A DNA stretch of 64,000 nucleotides. Origin: Vandiemenella viatica. Taxonomy: Eukaryota; Arthropoda; Insecta; Orthoptera; Morabidae. Below the pieces are notes generated by a model. The model was not told the DNA's origin and did no database searches. It saw nothing but the letters and a program-made list of their open reading frames with translations. The stretch spans positions 271,375,930 to 271,439,929 of the forward strand of contig JARYHS010008074.1 in the NCBI GenBank assembly GCA_031002005.1. The letters run 5' to 3'. This document shows positions 30,954 to 43,058 of this stretch, piece by piece. The position numbers and the translations under genes are program-made. Numbering within the stretch: position 1 is the first letter of the stretch; each line of letters opens with the position of its first letter.

Positions 30954-31572
30954 CCCTTTCCTACCGGCTATTGGAAAAAAAGGGAAATTTATAATTTCAA
31001 TTATATATTTGTATAAAGGTACTTGAAATTAAACACACGTTTTTTTCAAAATTTTTTTTGAACTCTAAGTGCTAATTACTAAGCCGTTACTTATAAGTAC
31101 CGTCAGGGACTTTGTGTATCACATGATGTACAGAAATAGCAATTGAAATCAATTATGTTCATATTGGTATGAAATATTTGCCCCCGATACTAAAAAAAAA
31201 AAACAATTCTTTTTGCTCATTCAGACACAAAAGACATTGTAGTGCAACATTTGGAATGATGTTTTTACTGTATTTTCTTCGTTCTACATACTTCACATCT
31301 TCATCAGATTTTTAAAATTTAGGGACAGTTTCCAAATCTTACATGGTATTCATTGTAATGTACCACTTGTTTTTTTGGTCTGTATGCTGAAAACTTAGAA
31401 AATTAATTTTTCGGCAATTTCACGCAGAAATTTAAAAATAAATGTTGTCATTGTCTAACTTAATCATACAACAATACATCAACAGGCTTATCAATGCAGT
31501 GGACACTGGTATCGTCGAATTACATGGTGGTAAATACAGTGGTACTTATAAGTACCGTCAGGGAGGAAAGGG
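30954..31572. mobile_element. piggyBac-like MITE (619 bp)
   Basis: Flanked by TTAA on both sides (30950-30953 and 31573-31576). Ends CCCTTTCCTACCGG and, at the right as complement, CCCTTTCCTCCCTGACGG. The CCCTTT terminus and TTAA target fit piggyBac. A 21-base string (ACTTATAAG..CAGGGA) occurs at 31089-31109 and again next to the right end at 31544-31564. No transposase. Confidence 0.75.
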
Positions 31573-34500
31573 TTAAAAGTAACAACTAACAGGTCCAAGA
31601 ATACAGTCAGCGGGAATATACACAAATGCCAGTACTGATAGCCAGAATTCTGTAGACAGCAAAGTAGCTTACTAGAAATAATGTGGAAGTGTTTTTGCCA
31701 ATAGTCTTGATCCTACTCTTTATGCTCTCAATGGATGTCCTGAAAGGCTTGACAAAGAAGAGTTTTGTGAACAGAGCACTTGGAATAGTGTATTGACCAG
31801 GCGATTCACCAAAAAAATTTAAAACAATTAATAATACTGGTTCAGTTTAACAATTACTTCATACTGGCAATCAACGGTTTAGTTCTAGTTCCGCAGGTGG
31901 AAGGAAGCTATATTTATTACTAGTGTAAGCCCATGACCATTTTTTTTTTCTTTTTTGCATATCGTCACTGGTCTAGAATAGTTCCAGTTTTTAGGATGAA
32001 AGATTATGAAAGGGTGACCTGTTTGACCAAATATAAACTTGACCTGTGTTTCAGGGTGAATAAAATCTTTTGACCTTGAAGAACTCAGAAGCATTAATAG
32101 AGGCAGGTATTAAAAACGAACAAGGATTATAGTGCAATTGTGTAATTGCTGAAATACAAACTTGACTTTTATTTGATCCTTAAAGTTCACTTAGCAAAAT
32201 TTTAAAAATTCAGTTTTACATCGAATAAATCACTTTTTTTATTGAGACTGGGCAAACACTCTTAATCAGTGGTCATAGTATCTGTAATGGCCAGAGAACA
32301 TAATACACTTTCCATATTATTTAACAGTTGAGCAACTCCGAAGAAATGAATTGCCAGAATACTTGATTCAGTAACATTCTTGGTCTGATGTCCACTTAAA
32401 ATAACCTAATTACTCATGTACAGTGAACATGAACAATGACCATTAATGAAAGTGGTTAGTAAAATACCTAAAAAGCAAATAAACTTTGGCCAAGCAACAA
32501 CATTAGTGAAAACTTTAATTAAATTGAAATTTATTCTAAGCTGGAATGACAATTGGTATTTGTAGTTACAGCATATACCATGAGTAATTTAATTTTTTTT
32601 AAAGTTGCTTTTATCAGCAACATGTCACTGAAAGCAGATTCATGTTTTTCAGCCGCAAAATTTATAAATATTTTTTTTAAACTATGAAACATTATGAAAA
32701 TCAAACTTAATGACTGTATTATGGCAATTAATTTGGTAGCACTTGCTTAGCTATTAGATTGTGGACATAACCACGAAATTCTTCAAATGGTATCTTTGGT
32801 CGCAAGCGAAGGCTGACATATGACACCATTCTCCACCCAATAGCTATCAAGGTGAGTGAATGAGTGAGTGAGCTTACGAAATTATATAGTAGAAGATTGC
32901 ATAACAGTCATCCATTAGGATACAATTTTCGATTCAAATTGCATTTGTATCCTGCATATACTAGTCTCAAGCATAGACTATGCGTACAGTTATAATTGAT
33001 ATTGGCGAGCATGAATTTATTTAAAAAATCACTCATGTAGCTTCTACAAAATCTCAAACATAGGGAGGAATGTTTTTGTACACAAATCCGTGTAGCTTTT
33101 TCAAGATCTAACACACAGGAAGGAATAGTTTTTGTAAACAAATCTGACACTTGAGAAAATTAATCGGCAAGCCAATTTTGAGTACAAGAGAAATTTTTTG
33201 CTTCCCATACAAGAGATGTATACCTCAACTTCCTTCTGAGTACCAAGCACCATATAAAATTTTGTAATTATATATACATCATAAGAATATTAATATTTCA
33301 GATTTAAATTGCATTTGTCAAAAATACTTTAATAATAACACAATTTTTGGTAAAAAAAAAAAAAAAAAAATCAAAGAAATCTGTAGGATATCATCAAATG
33401 CCACACTTTAGTAAATTAGCAGATTAAAAAAATTCAAAACATTTTTTTCAACTAGTACTTTATTTTTGAATATTTTAGCCATATCCACCTGTTGCTAAGG
33501 TTATTTTAAGTTCTATCAAATTTTTTTTTTGCATATTTGGGAGTTGTAAAATAAACTATAAAGTTTTAGCATAGATGCTCAATTGTGAGGCACAACAGAA
33601 AGCAACCAGAATCATCTACAGACACAGGAGCTTCCCACACTAGGAGTGCATGTTAACTTGCAGCCGTGATAATGCTATCCTTGTACAAGTCTACAGTCCA
33701 TGAAAATCACCGAGATTGCAGAGTCGCCAAGTTTACCTCAGTTGCATGCTAATAAAACTCATCCTCATCTGACAGCCAGCCTTGAGTCAGAATAGATACA
33801 ATCATTCATCAGCAACCTATTATCAGATTAGACTTGCCTACATTTTGTAGAGTTCGAGTTAGATAAAATCACCTACCAGTGATTAGCTTTGCCGAAGTAA
33901 TCCTTCAGCTTGTACATTTATTTTGACTGTTGTTTGCAATGCAGATGTCTTGAGCTAAAAATTTTGGATCTTACCAACATAGCAGCTTTCATTTGTGTAT
34001 AGAGAGGTCATTCTCTAATCTCTTCCTTCAATCAATCAATCCAACTCAAGTAGCACACAATTACGAAGTATTTTTAGGTGTCTGAACACAACAAACAAGA
34101 ACTAGAGTCAAGAATAAGAACAATCGATCAGGCTAGTCACGATAACCATTAGCCATCCAATAACCACTCTAGAAGTTATCATATCTATTATCAGATTAAG
34201 TTCTGGTATAGTGTCAACTTCTTTGTTAGGTACATTCTCAATCATTCTCTAAACAAATATCAAATGCATTTAAAACCATTCTCAATTTTCCCCAGCTCAC
34301 CTCACACATTGTTACCCCCCAATCTTATCAACTGGTACCAAATCAACCAGAGCTGAAAGCCTCTATGTTTGTTTTTAAGTACTTAGTTCTGTCTCTGTCT
34401 CCCCTATCTCATTCTTGACAATTCATGACTTTTTTTTTTTTTTTTTTTACCTTTAGTTAGGCACCTTGAATCTACCAATGCAATTAATAAATTTAATGTA

Positions 34501-35639
34501 TCTTCACTTGTTTGAGACTGTTTGAACTGACCATTAAGTTGGCACTCTTCTGCAAAAATCCCAAAAGAAGAGCTCCATAGAGTATGATATTTTATCTGAG
34601 AAGAATATGGCAAACAAATTTAGCAATTAATCTAGAATAATAACAATACCAGTTCCTTATTTTACAATTTCTCAATAGTAGTGTCATTAGACTTGGAACC
34701 TCATAGGACAATTACACAAAACTAGGAAAGATTTTAGTATAGGTATTTACCTTGGTACTTATTTGTATTGATTACAGAGAAACCAGAATTACTGATGAAT
34801 GGACCATGTTATCTCACAGCTTCCCAAATACAAATCCTATGATAGTGTAAACAGAAATCATTAATTAGAATGTCTTATTAATGAAAAGTTCACTTGTTCA
34901 TTAATAAGGTCAATTATTAAATCCTACAACTGAACATCAAATTTGTCACCACGTAATTTATTCTTTTAATCAAAGCATTCTTCTATATTTCACAAGTTAC
35001 GCTGATATTGCAAAACAATTTCATTACAAATAATAATAATGTACAGCTTCTCATTTATTAAACTGATGAGACATTTGTGTAAACATTTCCCAAATCGCAG
35101 AGATAATAAGTTTGCACACAGGAATGTCATAATTATATCGTAAATGTCAGCTAACAGACTAGTAAACTGGCTTCACAACACACTGTGTGTGAGGCATGCA
35201 AAACACTCTAAAAAACATTCAGTAGGCTTGTCAAAACTAAAAACTACATCATATTTGATTTCCTTATTAATGATCTAGTAATTACAAACAATAATATGAA
35301 GTGATTTTAATTATTACCAGAAATTACTCCAAAGCTAATACCATTACCAAATAAACAACTTGTATTACAGGAAAATAAAATGTGCTTGTGTTAAGTGATC
35401 CTTTTGTAACGGAGTACATAATTTATATATAATGTAGATGGAAAAGTAATACTTATGGAACAACAGATGTTCTTGCTAGATCAGCTTACTTCTATCTCTC
35501 TCTCTCTCTTTGTGAACACTTATTGCAACATAAGTAATTGATGACCACATATCTCTGTGAAATCTTTGACGCTAGAATAGGCTGCACAATACATCCTATC
35601 CAATACCACTAACAAGAGTGAATCCAAAGGAACAAATGG
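31573..35639. other. AT-rich spacer downstream of NMD3
   Basis: About 4 kb in which I recognise no gene. It includes A/T runs at 33352-33370 and 34431-34449, and short GAGT repeats near 32850. Confidence 0.5.
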
Positions 35640-35725
35640 GAAATGACAAATTGTATGGCTTTTTCAAATTTTATTAAGTAAAATTGCAAGGTAAATTAAT
35701 AACAATAAAGCAAATTACCACTCTA
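35640..35725 (-). other. NMD3 3' UTR (start)
   Basis: Sequence downstream of the NMD3 stop on the minus strand, AT-rich, with AATAAA at 35670-35675. The cleavage site is not determined; the left limit given is nominal. Confidence 0.6.
35670..35675 (-). terminator. Poly(A) signal of NMD3
   Basis: AATAAA on the minus strand, about 50 bases after the TAG stop, a normal spacing for a short 3' UTR. Confidence 0.65.
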
Positions 35726-35921
35726 CTAAGAAACCTCTTTCATCTCTTCATCCACAATCTGCAAATCATCTAACATTTCGACAAGTGTGATTCGTGGCAT
35801 GGTTGGATCTTCCATATCACCAGTATCAACAGGAATTTGTTGTGATGAATCTCGAAAAATGTTGACATTCTGCCTATAAGCTGGATCTTCTTCCAAGTCA
35901 TCAAGAAACTCATTATAATCA
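35726..35921 (-). CDS. Nmd3: NMD3, last coding exon
   Basis: NMD3 is the adaptor that binds the 60S ribosomal subunit and links it to the exportin CRM1 for nuclear export. This exon begins after an acceptor TATTTTCAG (AG at 35922-35923) and ends at TAG 35728-35726. It encodes DYNEFLDDLEEDPAYRQNVN, then IFRDSSQQ, then PRITLVEMLDDLQI. This matches the C-terminus of animal NMD3, where an LEEDE..RKNVNIYRD block precedes a leucine-rich nuclear export signal (LAEMLEDLHI in human, from memory). The exon starts in phase 2 and joins the 45954 end to give NNDYNEF. The open frame extends upstream to 35983 but that part is intron. Confidence 0.93.
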
Positions 35922-36636
35922 CTGAAAATAAATTCCCACAGGCTATAAGTAAGGTTAAATAGCCAAAGGTTTAATATTAACACAGTAAATCATAATAGGC
36001 AAATGAAGCATTAATTTATACAATAAATGTACCAAATTGCTAATGAAATGCTTATGTTGGAAATGTGTGTAAACATACAAATCCACACATTTCCTGACTT
36101 TTCAAAGAAGATAATCCAACCTTTGTAATAGTTAACAACAACAGTCACAACCAGTTAGCATGGGGAACAGTGAAGTCTTTTTGAGACCACATTTCATTTA
36201 TGCCTTCAAGAAAGTTTAAATATTTAAGTTTCTAGAAAAGTGACATGAATATGATAACTTACGATTAAAAGAACAGGGTCACAATAAGAATACAACATTA
36301 CAATTCCAGGAAGTTGGGCTGGTCAGCTGGTTGGTGCTAGCAGTATCCTAGGCACACAACCAGGGTAGTACCTTAGTCAGTATCAAACTGAGTGCAACCT
36401 AATATTTTTCAACTAACAAAAGCATGGAGACAAATTCAGCTTACCTTGTCTTGTGTTACACAAAGAGGTATACAATATTCTGGATAACCTGCACCAACAC
36501 TGCTTGAAGATACCAGAACATTTTTCAGATCATTCCTTGACACAGGTGGTTTAGTATGGGTACCATGTTTGGGTATCAAATACAGGAAATTGAGAAGGTG
36601 TAAAAGAGAGTAGCTTGATTAGTTTGTGGAAATTAC

Positions 36637-36661
36637 AACAACACAACACAACACAACACAA
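36637..36661. repeat. (ACAAC)n microsatellite
   Basis: Five ACAAC/CAACA pentamers in a row. Confidence 0.9.
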
Positions 36662-36669
36662 TCAGTAAG

Positions 36670-36890
36670 TGATGAGATTAAGGAGCACTGAAAGAGAGGA
36701 GGTGAATGAAAGGATTATATAAGGCAAATATTGGTGAGAGGCATGGACGGGCAATGATAGAAGAATTATGGAAAGTGCATGGAAGGAAAGAGATGACCGC
36801 AACAAGATTGCACTTGATTTCAAGCGTAAGATAGTGAAAAAAATCCTCATTTGTAAGCAAAGGAGGCGAATAAATTATGGAAGGTAATGT
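36670..36890 (+). pseudogene. CR1-like LINE 3' coding fragment (copy C)
   Basis: Aligns with the minus strand of 47700-47925 (copy B). Shared strings include AGTGCATGGAAGG, AGATTGCACTTGATTTCAAGCG / AGCTTGTGCTTGGTTTCATGCG and TTTGTAAG. Copy B there reads ITNSAWKGKGNHDHKLVLGF, the conserved post-RT tail of many arthropod LINEs. This copy is frameshifted. Confidence 0.6.
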
Positions 36891-37254
36891 TTAACTATTT
36901 GCCAGAAACACTGAAAGAAAATTAATGAAGGGCGAAAGTTGTTGATGAAATTACATAACCAGGACCTCTAAAGACCACTGCAAATGTTAATCAGGAAAAA
37001 TGCTCATAATGATAACTATAAGATCATGGTGAGTTACTTCCAAGTGCCTTCTTAACAGCGAGATTTTCAAAATCTAGAATTGTATTCGAAATAACACAAT
37101 AAACAACCCCATATTCATACCTGCCAAAAAAAGAAGTCTAATAGGTGATCCAACAACACAATAACGAGGCACCAGATAAGGAGTTAATAATCACTCAACT
37201 AAGGAGGGGAACAGATATTCACAATTTAAAAGCCAACTGAAACCATTTGAGATG

Positions 37255-37375
37255 AACAAGGAACACAAACTTCCAAGTTCTTGTCCTCAGCATCCATAAG
37301 AAAGATGACAGAATGCACTTCAACAACCTGGAGAGCTTTAGAGAGATCTTGCAGTTTATTTGGATTAGGTCAGAG
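37255..37375 (+). pseudogene. LINE RT fragment, left part
   Basis: The plus strand reads NFQVLVLSIHKKDDRMHFNN, matching the I.I.KKGDR...NNYR motif (RT block 1-2) of LINEs. It is cut by the hAT at 37376 and resumes at 38882. Confidence 0.6.
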
Positions 37376-37968
37376 TAGTGTTGCAAACTGAAAAAAAACA
37401 AAATGTTTTTTTTCAGCTTTGTGAAAAAAAACTTAGCACCCGTGTTTTTTTTCTAAATTTTGTTTTTTTTCTAATTTTTTTTTCTTTCAGAAAACAATAT
37501 ATTTGATAAATTATAGTTTTATTTAAGGAACTTCCATTTTACAAGTGTGTTTTAAGTCTTACTGAATCATATAATGTCTCACATAATGATTCATAACTGT
37601 ATCTATATAGGTAACATAATTTTATTCATCCTCTATGTCAGTACCATATTCACTAGTATCAGCACTACCAACACTAGTTCGATAGGTGTCGGAATTTTCT
37701 GTCCCTTCTTCTGTCTCCGCTAGATCCATAACTTCAGAAATAGTTAAATTTTCTTTTACTGGTTGTTCTTGTATTGTACGCAAAAGATTTTGAGATTGCA
37801 ATTTTAAATTGTGAGCAAAGTACACACTGTGCATTAAGACTGCGCCGATAGTTCTGTATTACGGTCTTTTAAGTTTGAATTAAAATCTATTATCAAACAA
37901 AATAGTTGCTTTACTTCTTTTCAATCGTTTGTTTACACCAACGGTTGCAAGGAAACGATTCATAATTA

Positions 37969-38358
37969 GGGACCGTGCACAAACTACGTAGGTCGGTCCA
38001 GAGGGAGGAGCGGTTAGCTGGAAGGCTAAACTGGGCTACTTGGGGGGAGGGGGGGGGGGTTCCGAGCCAGGCCACGTAACTTTCCTTTCGTAACATTTTT
38101 CACAGTTAAAATGAGGAACTGAACTCACAACAGCATGTGAGTATTTATTTCCCTCAGTTAATTATATCCGTATGTAATTTACAATAGTTTGACAAGAGAA
38201 AAAAAAAAATGTCTTCTGGAATCAAAACGGAAGAAAGCTACGTGCTACGTGAGCGGGGGGGGGGGGGGGGGGGGAGGCAAAAGCCACGTAGGGCTACGTG
38301 GGGAAGAGGGAGGGTTCACAGGAGGCCAAATGGAGCTATGTGGTTTATGCACGCTCCC
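37969..38358. mobile_element. PIF/Harbinger-like MITE (390 bp)
   Basis: Left end GGGACCGTGCACAAACTACG; complement of the right end GGGAGCGTGCATAAACCACA. The 3-bp target TTA is duplicated (37966-37968 and 38359-38361), as for PIF/Harbinger. The ACGTAG/CTACGTG motif repeats subterminally. It holds two G homopolymers (the longer is 20 G at 38255-38274) and the 150-bp block shared with 6048-6200. Confidence 0.78.
38089..38240 (+). repeat. 150-bp block shared with 6048-6200
   Basis: See 6048-6200. In this copy the block is bordered by ACGTAACTTTCC and GAAAGCTACGTG, so it sits within an ACGT-containing inverted context. That context may be the MITE's own inner repeat. Confidence 0.8.
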
Positions 38359-38881
38359 TTACTGACATTTAATGAGTCAGTACCACTATACTCTGAGAGT
38401 TAACAAGTATACGAATATAAAGAAAGCCCAATAAGTAATAAAAAGAGGCAAAAAACCGTGGATAAATTTTAAATTCCTAATTTTTTAAAAAGATCTGTAG
38501 GTAATTTTGTAGGGCTGGCAGCACTATATCAAATAGCAAGTATCAATCCAAACAATGGGGAATGGGGATTCCTTCTCGCGCAACCTAGTCTCTTCGGGAA
38601 ATCCCCGTTCATAAAGAAAATTTCAGTCAATTTTGCCAATATTTTCGTAATTTTTTTTCCTACTGAACCAGAAAAATATAGTAGATTTTAAACTAAGGTA
38701 AGTACTTAGAATAAACTCTAAAACAGTCATTTTAAACGATAACTGCCTTACAAATTTGAGATTTAGTAGTTGTGAAAAAAACGTGTTCCAGAAAAAAAAC
38801 ATGTTTTTTTTTCAAAGTTTTTTTGTTCATGTTTTTTTTCAAGCCAGAAAAAAACAGTTTTTTTACAACACTAGGTCAGAG

Positions 38882-39640
38882 GAATAACTGCTAAAAAGAG
38901 TATAAGGACAGATTCAGAAAAGAATACTCATCAGATTATAAACTTGTATCTGTCTGAAGCTCTGAACAAAGAATATGTGCTGATCATAATCAACTTTAAG
39001 AAGGTCTATGACTTCACTGAACGTAAAACACTAATCCAAATTCTTAAAGAACACGACATTCACAAAAAAAAAAACACTACAATTATCCAGCAAATTCTTA
39101 CATGCACCACCTCCAAAGTAAAATTCTATGGAAAAATTTCAGATACCTTAGGAATTTGTGCAGGGGTCAATGAAAGATCTGGAGTGTTTGCTCCCACTTC
39201 TCAATAGTTTGGTGGATAATATCAATGAATGACGAAAAAAAAAAAATAAAAAAAAAAAAATAAAGGGTGAAAATCTAGGCATAAGTTACAGGATCTCAAT
39301 TTTAAAGACTTAGTGTCTGGCCTTCACAAATGATTATAACTTTTTCTAATCCATCTGCACAGCTGCAAAATAAATTTATCAACATTGGACACAAATTCAT
39401 ATTTACTATAAAGCGGGCACCCGGAGAATTACAGTAGGAACAGGGAACTCTCAAGTTGGCTGGAAATTGATAGAATCCAGTGTCTATAGGAAAATCTTCA
39501 TGTCATTAATGAATAACCCTCAATACCAAGCTCATATACTATTACAAAGTTATCTGACCAGAGACCTAAAATGCAGTGAGATGCCTCTCACTGAATAGGA
39601 TAGATGTGATAAAGAAAGTATCCTGAAATATGTATTTTGC
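38882..39640 (+). pseudogene. LINE RT fragment, right part
   Basis: A plus-strand frame (38944-39207) reads YVLIIINFKKVYDFTERKTL (motif A, D changed to N), then TTSKVKFYGKIS, as in LINEs whose RT has FKKAYDSIDR and SKVKF.GE. Later decayed blocks follow an A-rich stretch (39230-39262). It joins 37255-37375 once the hAT is removed. Confidence 0.7.
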
Positions 39641-41339
39641 TCAGCCCAAGAAGACAGTGACTAAGGAAGCTTGCACAAGCATGAACAGTACACACTCATT
39701 GTCACATAACCTAAATTTTGTTAAGAAATAATCAAAATTAGTTTAAAGAGTTGTGAGCTAGTATTAATCCAATAGCAAAGCATGTTTAAGACTATTTTCT
39801 TCCAGTTTTCAAGTGATAAGTAGGAGTAAACAGATTCAATAATTACAATTTGTAAACATTGGCCAAATGAAAAAATTTCCTATTTTTGTATAGAAAAATG
39901 TTCAGAAATGAAGAAAGTCATAATGATTAAAATGAGGTGGGACACTTTAGGGTTATAAAATTGTACTGGAGAGATATTTGATTTTGAAGTTGAAATTCAA
40001 GAATAGTTTCAAACATCGGAAAAACACAGTTAAATAATTTTCAAGCTCCGACTATTCACACTACAGAAAAGATTTATAGTTTAAAAGATGTGTCAAATTT
40101 TAGACAACATTATTTAAAAATTTAGAATCAGCTAAAAACTAAAAAACATTTTCTGAAGAAAATTATGATTTTAGTAGGAAAACTTAGTTTTCATGAAGTA
40201 TAATTGAGCTAAATACAGATGGGGAGTATACTTAAAACAAAGTAGAATTCTTTCTAAGCATAGTAAATGAATTTTTGTTAAAATCCATGCAGTATTTTGG
40301 GCAGAATAAGAAAAACTTAATTATAAATATAGAAAAATGATGATATCCGGTCGCAAGATCTAAGAATAGATTTAAACTGGAATTCTGAAACTATATGAAT
40401 GAGATTAGTTAGCAGTTAGATAACTCCATATTATATAGAAAATGATATACAGAGACGTTTAAAACATATTTTAGCTCTGTAGCATCAATACTTTAGGAGA
40501 TATAGGAAATAGTAAGTTAGAACTAATGCACATTTTTTGATTATCCTAAGATGGAAAATTGTAAATAAACCGGTTTATATATCAAAAGATCCAGAAGGAC
40601 GAGTAGATCATTTTAAACTAAGAATCAACACCATAGTTTGCAAACTGAACAAATGAGAAAATTTGAGGGTTTGCCACTTCAATATATTTTTTTTTTTACA
40701 GCCAAACTAATAAAGCTAGAGAAATTTTTATTAGGATTTCTTTTAACATTTATGGAATGGGCAACCTCCCATAAAAATTTCAGAAAGATCAGAGGAAAAA
40801 TAAGGTTTCATGGTCTAAAAATCCCCAAGGATATTGCGAAATCTACCTGGTCCTCTATAAATAGACCGCTGTAAATCGTGGAGGGGGCAGTTGTTAGGGT
40901 GAGTATGTCTAGGTCGCTGCCCATTTGGCGCGATGAGTGAAGAAGACCTGGAAGTATTATGAGTGCGCGAGGCTAACAATTAGGCCGTGTTGGACTGATT
41001 TTAATAGATGGTAGGAAAGTGATTTACTCCGATGTAATTGAACTTTTATTCAGTTAGGGGGTACTACGGAGTTGCTTGTGGCTTGTATCAAGGTTTATTC
41101 CTGAAAAAAAGTCTGATGCTGTAAATTTGGTCACCATATGATATAATTACTTTGGAAGAATATATGGTTTGAATATTCCATTAAAGTCTACAGTGAAAAT
41201 TATTTGAAACATACCTTCACCCACTGAGGTCTTCAGTTGGTTGGCGATCGTAAGACAATATATTCTTAGGCCACAGTGGACGGTAACAGTTTAACGTAAG
41301 CTGTTATGCGCAAACCCCAGCTAGCAACTTATTGTCTGA
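39641..41339. other. Intronic AT-rich sequence
   Basis: Nothing recognised on either strand. Confidence 0.5.
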
Positions 41340-42780
41340 CAACATGGAATGCCGATATCAGGGAAAACCCTCCCATCAATGGCATTAATAGCCCAGATAG
41401 CGTTTCTCTGGACAATACTGACTTTTTTTACCTTCACTCCCGGAGAGGAATTTTTGGGATTGTCAAACAGCTCTCAGCCACATAAAAGCATTGAACAAAC
41501 ACTCTGTACAAGGACATGCACCATCACAGCTTCCACTAATGAGCTGCTTCTCTTATGGATTGCGCAGGTAAAGGACCTAACAGAAACTTTCACTGCACAG
41601 ATCGCACAGATCAAAAACCTAAAAAAGTCAAACTGCACTGATGGCACAGATGAACGACCAGAAAGACAGTCAAACTGCACAGTTAGCTATTCACACCTCA
41701 CAAATTTTGGAATTATAAACCAGTCAAAAGTCACAAATTTTGGATTTACAAAACACCCTTGAGGAAAAAATGAAACAACGTTATACACCTTCTCAAAGTG
41801 TATTACACGTGTTGAAGCTAGATGGTCTCAACATTTATACCATTAATGACAAAGTTACCACAGACATTTCTCAGTGTGATGATACTCATTCAAAACTAAA
41901 ATATGAAATACAGGTTTACAGAAATGCTCTGAAACATACAACCGACAAATTAAGGAATGTCAAGAGACTTTGCAAATACAAATCCAAGAACTTAAGTCTG
42001 AATTTCATAGTTTGCAAACTGAATTAAATGTTACTGTACAAGACATAGGAACAGTAGTGGACAAATTAACACAGGTAACACATAAATAAGACACTATAGT
42101 ACAAGAGACAAGGAATAAGCTTGAAAAAAGTCAAAACCATGGTATTTCTGTTCCACAAGAAAAAATAAAATGTAGCAGCTCTGAAAAGATTTTGTTTCCA
42201 CTTTTAATTGTACTAGTTATGCACATCCAATCATTTTATTAACAACTTGGAGATATACTCCTCCTTTATTTGTATGACTGATAGTGAAAAACTAATTTTG
42301 TATATCAACACCCAAGGGGAACAGAAAAGCATGGGGAGAAAAACAGATCATAAACTGTGCTACCTATGATGAGCTCAAGGAAAATTTCTTTCAAAACTTT
42401 TGATCTACAGACAGACAGTGTGACATAAATTACAATCACAAGATGTGAATCCCCTAGTTACACATTACAAATCAACACAGGAGAGACAGTATAAAGAAAA
42501 AGGAGAATTGTGTAAAGCGAGAAAACTACAGATAGAGGAAGAGATGTCAAACTTTTTGTGGATAAAGCAGAAGAGCTCAATTTCTTCACAAATAAATTTT
42601 CTGAGGAAGAAAGTATAACAGAAAAGAACAATTTTCTTACAAACCTACTACCTGGAGAAGAAGAAAGTGAAGCAGAAAATAAAAAATTTCTCAAAAAACC
42701 CATCACCTGAAGAAGAAAAGAGTGATCTGGAAAAGCCAAAGTTCAGCAAAACAGGCTCTGGAAAGTATCAACAGGTTTAG
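41340..42780 (+). pseudogene. Decayed gag-like coding region
   Basis: Interrupted plus-strand frames give VKDLTETFTAQIAQIKNL (41560) and a coiled-coil-like Lys/Glu-rich part (41900-42030). A TYDELKENFFQNF block lies near 42360, typical of LTR-element capsid ends (W..F...F). A long KE-rich tail follows to 43036. No LTR, protease or RT is seen. An LTR-element gag is my best guess, not certain. Confidence 0.45.
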
Positions 42781-43058
42781 AAATTATATTAAAAGGGTAA
42801 AAGTAGAGAAAGGGGTTAGTAGTGACAAGATATGTATCAATAACAGAAGACATCAAAATGAAGAAGACATTGAGAAAATATTAGCACAGCAGGAAATGGA
42901 ATATTCAAGAATGAAAGGGATGAAGGATGATTCTGACAAAGAAAATGTAGAAATAATGAAAAGGAAAAAAATAAGTAATGAAGTTTGTACCAATACAGAA
43001 AAAGATTTTGCTGCAGGTGACAATGATCATAATGAATAATCAATTGGAATAAGTAAAA

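Larger units (their letters stand above)
37376..38873. mobile_element. hAT nonautonomous element in a LINE
   Basis: Ends TAGTGTTGCAAACTG and, at the right, TTACAACACTA, flanked by a perfect 8-bp duplication GGTCAGAG (37368-37375 and 38874-38881). Both subterminal regions are full of alternating poly-A/poly-T blocks (GTTTTTTTTC / GAAAAAAAAC), giving strong inverted repeats. A 70-codon acidic minus-strand frame (37622-37834) has no known domain. A Harbinger-like MITE is nested at 37969-38358. Confidence 0.88.

Noticed and set aside
35922..35983. Coding extension of the last NMD3 exon
   Set aside because: It lies upstream of a good acceptor (TATTTTCAG), has no NMD3 similarity, and the phase join to 45954 works without it.
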